This document shows, piece after piece, positions 36,376 to 43,600 of a stretch of DNA of 64,000 bases. The position numbers were made by a program, and so were the translations under genes. Within the stretch, counting starts at the first letter, position 1. The number at the start of each line of letters is the position of its first letter. This DNA comes from Brevibacterium antiquum CNRZ 918. Its GTDB lineage: Bacteria > Actinomycetota > Actinomycetes > Actinomycetales > Brevibacteriaceae. The DNA is taken from the NCBI RefSeq assembly GCF_900169145.1, contig NZ_FXZD01000003.1:1-64000 (forward strand), written 5' to 3'. Under the pieces are notes generated by a model. The model was not told where the DNA came from. It was given only the letters and a program-made list of their open reading frames with translations, and searched no databases.

Positions 36376-36449
36376 CGACCCTGACCGGACTCGAACCGGC
36401 GACCTCCGCCGTGACAGGGCGGCGCGCTAACCAACTGCGCTACAGGGCC
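36376..36449 (-). tRNA. tRNA-Asp (GTC)
   Basis: Cloverleaf on the minus strand: acceptor GGCCCTG/CAGGGTC, D-arm AGCGCAGTTGGTTAGCGC, anticodon loop CTGTCAC with GTC, T-arm with GGTTCGAGTCC. Discriminator G at 36376; CCA is not encoded (CGG follows). Confidence 0.93.
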
Positions 36450-36496
36450 TAACGTGTTGCATCTGATCCGATGTCGGACTTTTCAATCCTACACCG

Positions 36497-36569
<73 letters not shown>

Positions 36570-36730
36570 CCAGGTTGTCCTCGGATTCCCCGGGGCAACG
36601 ACGTTAAGCTTATCCCAACCATTTCGCAGAGTGCAAACCGATATCGAGTGTCCTCGGTCACACTGATCCAGGCGACGGTGGGAGGGTCGCCCGCAGTCCC
36701 TTCGAAGGTCATCCCGTTAGGCTGGTGATC

Positions 36731-37078
36731 ATGGAAGACCTCAGTGCAGAAGAGTTCGAAATGATCCTTGACGAGGCGCTCGACCAGCTTCCCACGGGCG
36801 TCACCGATGAGCTCGACAATGTCGCTCTCTTCGTCGAAGACCGGCCTGAGGACGAAAACACGCATCTGCTGGGACTCTACGAGGGAACACCGGTGGGGGA
36901 GCGAGGAATCTCCGGACTGGAGCTGCCGGACAACATCTTCCTCTACCGCGACAACCTCATTGCATTCGCTGATGACCGTGACCACCTGCGGCGCGAGATC
37001 GTCATCACCATCGTCCACGAGATCGCACACTTCTACGGAATCGATGACGAGCGGCTCCACGAGCTCGGCTGGGGTTGA
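36731..37078 (+). CDS. Small zincin-like metallopeptidase family protein
   Basis: The 115-residue protein has the single-domain zincin pattern EIVITIVHEIAHFYGIDDERLHELGWG with HExxH zinc ligands and Glu. It is preceded by the FEMILDEALDQLP segment shared by this actinobacterial family. ATG 36731 is chosen; a GTG two codons upstream is also possible. The proteolytic activity of the family is presumed rather than shown. It is divergent from the tRNA genes. A weak hairpin (CTGCGA-CCTT-TCGCAG, 37082-37097) follows the stop. Confidence 0.8.
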   Translation: MEDLSAEEFEMILDEALDQLPTGVTDELDNVALFVEDRPEDENTHLLGLYEGTPVGERGISGLELPDNIFLYRDNLIAFADDRDHLRREIVITIVHEIAHFYGIDDERLHELGWG

Positions 37079-37326
37079 GGCCTGCGACCTTTCGCAGTTG
37101 ACCACAAAGACCAGCGTCACTCCAGGTCGTAGGTGGTGTCAGTCCTTTCATCGTGCGTCATTGATTGGCGCTTGAGCCTGGACTTCGCTTATTGTGGGCG
37201 GGTACCCATCAGCATTCGATACAACATTCCGTCCGTATCGACGCGGGAACACAGGGGGCGCTCAGCCCCGGGCAGAAATGCTCCGCGTGTCCTCGCAGAT
37301 TTACGGGCAGGAGGCACGACCCCTTT

Positions 37327-37827
37327 ATGACAGTGGCATCCAAACCGACAAGCGCGGCTACCCCGGCCGTCCGTGTACTCAATCTGGCAGGCATCGATTA
37401 CACCCTGCACAGCTTCGATCACGATCCGAGCACCCGCCGTTACGGAACTGAAGCCGCCGACAAGCTCGGCGTCGGCTCCGACCAGGTATTCAAGACCCTC
37501 ATGATCCAGGTTGACGGCGCACCCGTCACCGCTCTGGTTCCCGTTTCCGGGCAGCTTGACCTCAAGGGTCTCGCGTCCGCGCGTGGCGCGAAGAAGGCCC
37601 AGCTGTCAGGCGTGGCCGAGACCGAACGTCGCACCGGCTATCCGGTGGGCGGAGTCTCCCCGTTCGGGCAGCGCCATGCTGTGCCGGTCGTCATCGACCG
37701 CACCGCACTCGAGCATTCCTCGGTCTTCGTCTCGGCAGGCCGTCGTGGCCTCGAAATCGAGATCCGTCCCGAAGATCTCGTCATGCTGACCAATGCACAG
37801 GTCGGGAAGATCGCAGCGCTGGACTGA
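37327..37827 (+). CDS. ybaK: YbaK/EbsC-family aminoacyl-tRNA deacylase (Cys-tRNA(Pro) type)
   Basis: The 166-residue protein has the YbaK fold markers DHDPSTRRYGTEAADKLGV, the catalytic Lys in QVFKTLMIQVDG, ARGAKKAQLSG, TGYPVGGVSPFGQ and VFVSAGRRGLEIEIRPEDL. It hydrolyses mischarged Cys-tRNA(Pro). ATG 37327 has GGAGG about 14 bases upstream. The 248-base gap before it contains promoter-like sequence and GC-rich arms (GCTCAGCCCCGGGC) but no gene. Confidence 0.88.
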   Translation: MTVASKPTSAATPAVRVLNLAGIDYTLHSFDHDPSTRRYGTEAADKLGVGSDQVFKTLMIQVDGAPVTALVPVSGQLDLKGLASARGAKKAQLSGVAETERRTGYPVGGVSPFGQRHAVPVVIDRTALEHSSVFVSAGRRGLEIEIRPEDLVMLTNAQVGKIAALD

Positions 37828-37830
37828 TCA

Positions 37831-37862
37831 GCCCAGTACTGATCACGCCCAGTACTGATCAC
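37831..37862. repeat. 16-bp tandem duplication between convergent genes
   Basis: GCCCAGTACTGATCAC occurs twice in tandem just behind the ybaK stop and runs into the last codon and stop of the convergent yigZ gene. A third partial copy (CTGATCAGCCC) precedes. It probably arose by slippage and extends the 3' end of yigZ. Confidence 0.65.
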
Positions 37863-38470
37863 GCCCATTCGACGTCACCGACGGCGGGTTCTGCCTGCCC
37901 GGCGGTGACGTCTGCATACATCGCCAGGGCCGCATCCACCTCGGCGACGGGGACCATCATGTCGATCTCCACTGTTGCACCGTACTGTGACCGCGTCGTC
38001 CAGCCTCTGTTCCCAGCTGCCCGATCCAGGGCGTTGGCCTGGGCGTAGTCCACGTCGGCGCGCACCGGCACCAGTTCATGCTTCGTCACGACTCGTGCCG
38101 TCTCCAACGCCGCCGAGGTGGCCTGGCCGTAGGCCCGGACGAGTCCTCCTGCACCCAGCAGAGTTCCCCCGAAATACCTGGTCACGACCGCGACGACAAA
38201 GGTCAGCCGGTGACCGGAGACGACGTCGAGGATCGGTGCCCCGGCCGTGCCCGCCGGTTCACCATCATCGCTGAAGCGCTGTGTGCGCGAATCGGGATCG
38301 AGCACGAACGCCGTGCAGTGATGCCTGGCCTTGGGATGGGCATTCCGCCGCTTCGCGATGACCTCCCTGGCCTCTGCTTCATCGGCGACCGGTGCGAGGA
38401 ATCCGATGAATCGCGACTTCTTGATCTCGATCTCGGCCTCGGCAGCGGTGGCGATGGTCCGGTAGGGCAT
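37859..38470 (-). CDS. yigZ: YigZ/IMPACT family protein
   Basis: The 203-residue protein has the UPF0029/IMPACT N-terminal domain: EIEIKKSRFIGFLAPV, HPKARHHCTAFVL, FSDDGEPAGTAGAPIL and VVTRYFGGTLLGAGGLVRAYG. A short C-terminal DUF1949-like domain follows. Family members bind or modulate ribosome-associated translation control; the exact role is unknown. ATG 38470 matches the family start (MPYRTI). It converges with ybaK. Confidence 0.87.
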   Translation of the reverse strand: MPYRTIATAAEAEIEIKKSRFIGFLAPVADEAEAREVIAKRRNAHPKARHHCTAFVLDPDSRTQRFSDDGEPAGTAGAPILDVVSGHRLTFVVAVVTRYFGGTLLGAGGLVRAYGQATSAALETARVVTKHELVPVRADVDYAQANALDRAAGNRGWTTRSQYGATVEIDMMVPVAEVDAALAMYADVTAGQAEPAVGDVEWA

Positions 38471-38570
38471 GCCAGTCACTCTACCCAACGACACTGACGC
38501 GGACCGTTTCGTCGGAATCTGATCTACGATGAGCGGACAAACCTGAACAACGGTGAAAGGGTGATGTGTT

Positions 38571-39932
38571 GTGCAACAGCTCAGCGACAGTGAGATCTCA
38601 GCGATCAAGGACGAATCTGCCCGGGCCTATGAACTCGATCGGGCACACGTCTTCCATTCGTGGTCGGCTCAAGAGCTCATCGATCCGATGACAGTCTCCA
38701 GGGCCTCGGGGTCGACCATCGTCGATGGCCAGGGGCAGTCGTTCCTCGACTTCTCCTCACAGCTCGTCAACACCAACATCGGCCACCAGCATCCGACGGT
38801 CGTCCAGGCGATCAAGGACCAGGCCGACCTGCTGTGCACGATCAGCCCGGCCCACGTCAACGCTGCGCGGTCGGAGGCGGCCCGCCTCATCACCGACCGC
38901 ACCCCGGCCGGACTTGACCATGTGTTCTTCACCAATGGCGGGGCTGATGCCAACGAGCACGCGATCCGCATGGCCCGGCTGCACACCGGCAAGCACAAGG
39001 TCCTCTCCCGTTACCGTTCGTACCACGGTGGCACCGAGACGGCCGTCAACGTCACCGGTGATCCGCGCCGCTGGTCGAACGATCGCGGAGACTCCGGCGT
39101 CGTCCACTTCTTCGGTCCTTTCCTCTACCGGACTGAATTCTCGGCCACAACAGAGGCAGAGGAGACTGAGCGCGCCCTGCGTCACCTCGAGCGCACCATC
39201 GAGCTCGAGGGCCCGTCGACGATCGCCGCGATCATCCTCGAGACCATTCCCGGCACCGCCGGCATCATGCTGCCGGGCAGTGAGTACATGCAGGGGGTCC
39301 GCGCCCTGTGCGACAAGCACGAGATCATCTACATCGCCGACGAGGTGATGGCCGGATTCGGACGCAGCGGCAAGTGGTTCGCCTTCGAACACTTCGACGT
39401 CGTCCCCGACATCATCACCTTCGCCAAGGGTGTGAACTCCGGCTATGTGCCCTTGGGCGGAGTGATCATGAATGAGGCGATCTACGGTTCATTCGCGCAG
39501 AAGGCCTATCCTGGCGGACTGACCTACTCCGGCCACCCACTGGCCTGCGCAGCAGCAGTGGCGACGATGAAGGCAATGGACGACGAGGGCATGATCGAGC
39601 ATGCCCAGCGCATCGGTGAGGAGGTCATCGGACCCAGGCTGCGCCAGATCGCCGAGAACTCGAAACACGTTGGTGAGGTCCGCGGGGTCGGTGCCTTCTG
39701 GGCCATCGAGCTCGTCTGGGACAAGGAGTCCCGTGAGCCGCTGGCACCCTACGGCGGAGGCTCGCCCGAGGTCGCCTCGGTGGTGTCCTCTCTCAAAGAA
39801 CTCGGCGTGGTGCCCTTCAGCAACTACCACCGCCTCCACGTGGTCCCGCCCATCAACATCAGCGACGAAGATCTCGAAACCGGTTTGGGTGTCTTCGAGA
39901 AGGTGCTCACCGACCTCGACTTCTCCCGCTGA
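38571..39932 (+). CDS. Class III PLP-dependent aminotransferase
   Basis: The 453-residue protein has the class III fold: GQSFLDFSSQLVNTNIGHQHP, FFTNGGADANEHAIRMAR, SYHGGTETAVNVTG, YIADEVMAGFGRSGKWFAFEH and the PLP Lys in ITFAKGVNSGYVPLGGV. It transfers an omega-amino group, for example from beta-alanine, taurine or GABA, to a keto acid. The start is GTG 38571 behind AAAGGGTGA. No partner dehydrogenase is adjacent. The nearby ThDP enzyme would fit a taurine/sulfonate scheme, but nothing else here supports it. The 52-base palindrome follows the stop. Confidence 0.83.
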   Translation: MQQLSDSEISAIKDESARAYELDRAHVFHSWSAQELIDPMTVSRASGSTIVDGQGQSFLDFSSQLVNTNIGHQHPTVVQAIKDQADLLCTISPAHVNAARSEAARLITDRTPAGLDHVFFTNGGADANEHAIRMARLHTGKHKVLSRYRSYHGGTETAVNVTGDPRRWSNDRGDSGVVHFFGPFLYRTEFSATTEAEETERALRHLERTIELEGPSTIAAIILETIPGTAGIMLPGSEYMQGVRALCDKHEIIYIADEVMAGFGRSGKWFAFEHFDVVPDIITFAKGVNSGYVPLGGVIMNEAIYGSFAQKAYPGGLTYSGHPLACAAAVATMKAMDDEGMIEHAQRIGEEVIGPRLRQIAENSKHVGEVRGVGAFWAIELVWDKESREPLAPYGGGSPEVASVVSSLKELGVVPFSNYHRLHVVPPINISDEDLETGLGVFEKVLTDLDFSR

Positions 39933-39947
39933 TCCCCTCCAGAAGCA

Positions 39948-39999
39948 CCTGACGGCGGCCCAGCAACCTGGCGCGAGGTTGCTGGGCCGCCGTCAGGTA
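39948..39999. repeat. 52-base palindromic element, copy 2 (bidirectional terminator)
   Basis: The same core as at 12371-12422 with two substitutions. Arms of 23 bp pair perfectly around the loop GGCGCG (ACCTGACGGCGG... against ...CCGCCGTCAGGT). It occupies the 70-base gap between the convergent aminotransferase and amidohydrolase genes. TTTT follows on the plus strand. Confidence 0.8.
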
Positions 40000-40002
40000 G
40001 TT

Positions 40003-41634
40003 TTAGCGGGCGTCGTGGGTGAACTTGCCGCCGAGGACGGTGGCGCGGACCGGGATCTGTGAGATCTCGGTCGGTGCCACCTCGGCGGGGTGAGCACCCA
40101 GCGCCACGAAGTCCGCGAGCTTCCCGCGGGTCAGCGTTCCCTTGTCCGCACCCTGGCCGGAAGCCTCGGCCGCGACCGAGGTGTAGGCGGCGATCGCCTC
40201 ATCGGGGGTGAGGCACTCGTCGGCCGAACCCATGATGTCGCCATCGCGGGTCGCCCGGGTCACGTAGGCTTCGATCCCGCGCAGCACATTCCCATCGGCG
40301 CAGGGACGATCCGAGCTGCCTGCCATCAGCACGCCGGCATCGACGAAGGACTTCCCCCGGTAGAGCAGCGGTCGACGTTCGGGGCCCATCGAGTCGTTCA
40401 TCCCGTCGCCGATCGCCTCGGCGAACGCCGCCTGCGGGGTGACGGCGATGCCGTTGTCGGCCAGAGTGCGCAGATGCTCGTCGTGGACGAGGCCAGCGTG
40501 CTCGATCCGGTTGGGAACGGCCCGGCGACCGTACCTGGCTTGGGCATCGACGATGTTCGCCACGGCCGCATCCACCGCGGCGTCACCGATCGCGTGCACG
40601 GCGACTGACCAGCCGGAGGCATAGGCGTCGAGGATCTGCTTGCGCAGCACCTCAGCATCGGCCTGGAGGTATCCGGCGTGATCCCTGCCCGTGTAGTTCT
40701 CCCGCAGCGCCGCAGTCTCTCCGCTCATCGCTCCGTCCATGAAGAACTTGACCGGTCCCAGCGCGACGAGGTCATCGCCGAGGCCGGTGCGGACTCCCGC
40801 ATCGAGGCCGATTCCGAAGCCATCGGCGGAGTTCGCAGCGATCTCGTGGAGACCGTCAGCCTGCGGCAGAAGCTGGGCGCGGGCACGCAGCTTGCCCTCT
40901 TCGCGGGCGCGCAGATAGGCGGTGATTTCGATCGGGGAGTGACCGATCCACCCGTAGGCGATGCCGCAGTCTCCGAACGAGGTGATGCCCTCCTTCGCGT
41001 AGTACGCGGTCGCCAGGTCCAGGGCCTCGACGATCGTATCGAGTGAGTAGGGGCGGATGAGGTTCTGCACGAGCTCCTGCGCCGTCTCCTCGAGCAGTCC
41101 TGTGGGGTGGCCGGCAGAATCGGTGACGACCTTGCCGCCGACGGGGTCGGCGAACCCGGGCTCGAGGATGCCGGCACGGCGCATCGCCTCGGTGTTGACG
41201 ATCGCGGCATGCCCGGAGGTCTGGCGCATGAACAGCGGGCGGTCGCCGGTGATCTCGTCAAGGCGGGACAGCTCCGGGTACTGCCCGTCGTAGTCGCGGT
41301 GGCCGTAGCCGGTGGCGTTGATCCATTCGCCTGCCGGCGTCGTCGCGGCCGCCCGCTCGAGTGCGGCGTAGACATCGGGCAGCCCGCCGGGCAGTGCTGT
41401 GACGTCGATCGATGCCAGGGTGAGTCCGAACCACGCGGTGTGGCAGTGGACGTCATTGAAGCCCGGCAGAACGGTGGCCCCGCCTAAGGACTCGACCCGA
41501 TCCGCGCTGACGCCGTCGAGTTCCTCGTCGAAGCCGATGATGCGTCCGGCGAAGACGCCGATCTTCTGCGCACGCGGACGCGTCGGGTCGAGCGTGTGGG
41601 CGTCGAGATCGGTGAAGATCGCGTCGATGTTCAT
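40003..41634 (-). CDS. YtcJ-like amidohydrolase
   Basis: The 543-residue protein has the metal motif GFNDVHCHTAWFG (HxH), the central strands with WSVAVHAIGDAAVDAAVANI and NRIEHAGLVHDEHL, and a late Asp (LMAGSSDRPCADGN). This is the long N-substituted formamide deformylase/YtcJ group. It hydrolyses an amide or related bond of unknown small substrates. It follows the ThDP enzyme gene on the same strand after 80 bases, so the two are probably co-transcribed. Confidence 0.8.
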   Translation of the reverse strand: MNIDAIFTDLDAHTLDPTRPRAQKIGVFAGRIIGFDEELDGVSADRVESLGGATVLPGFNDVHCHTAWFGLTLASIDVTALPGGLPDVYAALERAAATTPAGEWINATGYGHRDYDGQYPELSRLDEITGDRPLFMRQTSGHAAIVNTEAMRRAGILEPGFADPVGGKVVTDSAGHPTGLLEETAQELVQNLIRPYSLDTIVEALDLATAYYAKEGITSFGDCGIAYGWIGHSPIEITAYLRAREEGKLRARAQLLPQADGLHEIAANSADGFGIGLDAGVRTGLGDDLVALGPVKFFMDGAMSGETAALRENYTGRDHAGYLQADAEVLRKQILDAYASGWSVAVHAIGDAAVDAAVANIVDAQARYGRRAVPNRIEHAGLVHDEHLRTLADNGIAVTPQAAFAEAIGDGMNDSMGPERRPLLYRGKSFVDAGVLMAGSSDRPCADGNVLRGIEAYVTRATRDGDIMGSADECLTPDEAIAAYTSVAAEASGQGADKGTLTRGKLADFVALGAHPAEVAPTEISQIPVRATVLGGKFTHDAR

Positions 41635-41714
41635 TGGTTCACCTTTTCAGCGTCGGGTTCGGCGTTCAGCGTCGTATTTCATGGCAGCGGCGAGTCCGGG
41701 GACGGCGTGCGCGC

Positions 41715-43460
41715 TCACACCCGGGCTCCGCGGATCGTGGGGTCCGTGAGGCAGCGGACGAGGGCCGGGCCCTCATACGCAAGAGCCTTGGCAAAGGCGT
41801 CCCGGAAGTCCTCTGTGCGCTCGACGGTCAGTCCGAGGCCGCCGAAGGCTGTGGCCAGGGCAGCGAAGTCCGGGCTGCGCAGGGCTGTTGCCGTCGCACG
41901 GCCCGGATATTCGCGGTCCTGATGGCCGCGGATCGTTCCGTAGACGGAGTTGTCGTTGACGACGACGGTGAGGTTCACCCCATACTGCGCGGCGGTCGCT
42001 AGCTCCTGACCATTCATCAGGAAGTCTCCATCCCCGGCGATGCAGAACACGGCCCGCTCGGGATGAACGAGCCCAGCGGCAACGGCAGCCGGGAGGCCGA
42101 AGCCCATCGACCCGTTCCGCGGCCCCAGCGCCGAGGGGAAGCCGTGCGTGGGCAGGAATCTGGTAGCCCAGCCCGAGAAGTTCCCGGCCCCGTAGGTGAT
42201 GATCGCATTGTCCGGCAGCAGCTCCTTCACATGGACGAAGGCCTCATCCATGTCGACGAAGCCCTCACCGGCAGCACCAGAGCCAGAACCCGCACCAGAG
42301 CCAGAGTCCGCCGAGGTGGTGATCGGTGAGCGCCAGTCCTCGAGTTCTACGCGGGCATCGAGGATCCAATCGGGCAACGACACCGGCTCGTCATTCGAGG
42401 TCAGGTGCTCGTCGCCGGCCGCGGGCTCGTCGATGGAACCGTCGGAGGACACCGAGTACGCGCGACTTCCGTCGGCGGTGAACAGTGCCTGGGCGAATCT
42501 GTTGACTGGGGTGATGATGTGTTGGTCGAGGCTGCCGAAATGCCCGTGGGCGTCGGCGTCGGGGCCGATGACGACGGTCTTCGCGTCGGTGCCGATCGTG
42601 AAGGAGTCGGTGGCCACATCGGTGCGGACACAGCCGAGGAAGATGTGCAGGTCAGCCTCGGCGAAGGTCCTCTTGGCCACGGCGGAGGCACCGAAGCCGA
42701 GAATACCCAGGAAGTTGGGTGAGTCGTGGTCGATGCCGTCGTAGGCGCGGAAGGTCCCGATCACGCCGAGGCCGCGGTCGTGCGACCATTGCGCGATCCT
42801 TCGTGAGGTCGCCGGCGACCAATCCTCGCCGCCGATGATGAGCACGGGACGATCGGCCTGCAGGATGCGGGCTCGCAGCTCGGTGACGTCACCGGCATAC
42901 GGCGCCGCGGAGCCGTGTGTGCGGGGCGGCAGAACCCGACCGCCGCTCGCCTGAGTAAGCACTTCCTCGGGCAGGCCCACGACGACGGGTCCCGGCCGCC
43001 CGGTCACGGCGGTGTGCATGGCGTCGGCGACCACCTCGGCGGCCTTATCCGGGTCGTCGAGGGTCAGCACCTTCTTCGTCGTCGTGGAAAACCAGCCGCC
43101 CAGATCGAACTCCTGGAAGGATTCGCGACCACGCTGCGCGGTGGGGATGAGGCCCACGAAGACGACGAGGGGTGTGGCGTCCTGGTAGGCGGTGTGGACG
43201 GAGACCATGACGTTCGAGGCACCCGGACCACGCGTCACCATGGCGATTCCGGGAATGCCGGTCATGCGGCCCTCGGCGACGGCCATGTAGCCGGCCCCGC
43301 CCTCCTGACGGCAGACGATGGGGGTGATAGTCGAATCATGGAGGCCATCGAGCACGTCGAGGTAGGACTCGCCGGGGACCAGGTAGGAACGCTGGACACC
43401 GTGGGCTTCGAGCTCCTTGACGAGGAGATGGCCGGCGGAGAGTGGCGCGGAGTTGTCCAT
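41715..43460 (-). CDS. Thiamine-diphosphate-dependent enzyme (acetolactate synthase large-subunit-like)
   Basis: The 581-residue protein has the three-domain ThDP layout. An N-terminal PYR domain includes the activating Glu in CRQEGGAGYMAVAEGRMTG, a central domain follows, and the C-terminal PP domain has GDGDFLMNGQELATAAQYGVN with the NDN end of the ThDP motif. The catalytic chemistry (synthase, decarboxylase or sulfo-lyase) cannot be decided. A linker at about residues 390-410 is low complexity (SGSGAGSGSGAAG). ATG 43460 gives the family-like start; ATG 43490 is an alternative. It is divergent from the large decarboxylase. Confidence 0.8.
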   Translation of the reverse strand: MDNSAPLSAGHLLVKELEAHGVQRSYLVPGESYLDVLDGLHDSTITPIVCRQEGGAGYMAVAEGRMTGIPGIAMVTRGPGASNVMVSVHTAYQDATPLVVFVGLIPTAQRGRESFQEFDLGGWFSTTTKKVLTLDDPDKAAEVVADAMHTAVTGRPGPVVVGLPEEVLTQASGGRVLPPRTHGSAAPYAGDVTELRARILQADRPVLIIGGEDWSPATSRRIAQWSHDRGLGVIGTFRAYDGIDHDSPNFLGILGFGASAVAKRTFAEADLHIFLGCVRTDVATDSFTIGTDAKTVVIGPDADAHGHFGSLDQHIITPVNRFAQALFTADGSRAYSVSSDGSIDEPAAGDEHLTSNDEPVSLPDWILDARVELEDWRSPITTSADSGSGAGSGSGAAGEGFVDMDEAFVHVKELLPDNAIITYGAGNFSGWATRFLPTHGFPSALGPRNGSMGFGLPAAVAAGLVHPERAVFCIAGDGDFLMNGQELATAAQYGVNLTVVVNDNSVYGTIRGHQDREYPGRATATALRSPDFAALATAFGGLGLTVERTEDFRDAFAKALAYEGPALVRCLTDPTIRGARV

Positions 43461-43600
43461 GGCTTCATGCTTATCATTCTTTTGTCTCATGTGGGTGGAC
43501 TGTCGAACAATTTGGCTGTGCAAGGCCGTATGATCTTGGCACAACGGATTCCGCAGGGATCACTCGACTACGAGATACTTCATCGCCAGGAGGCTCAAGT

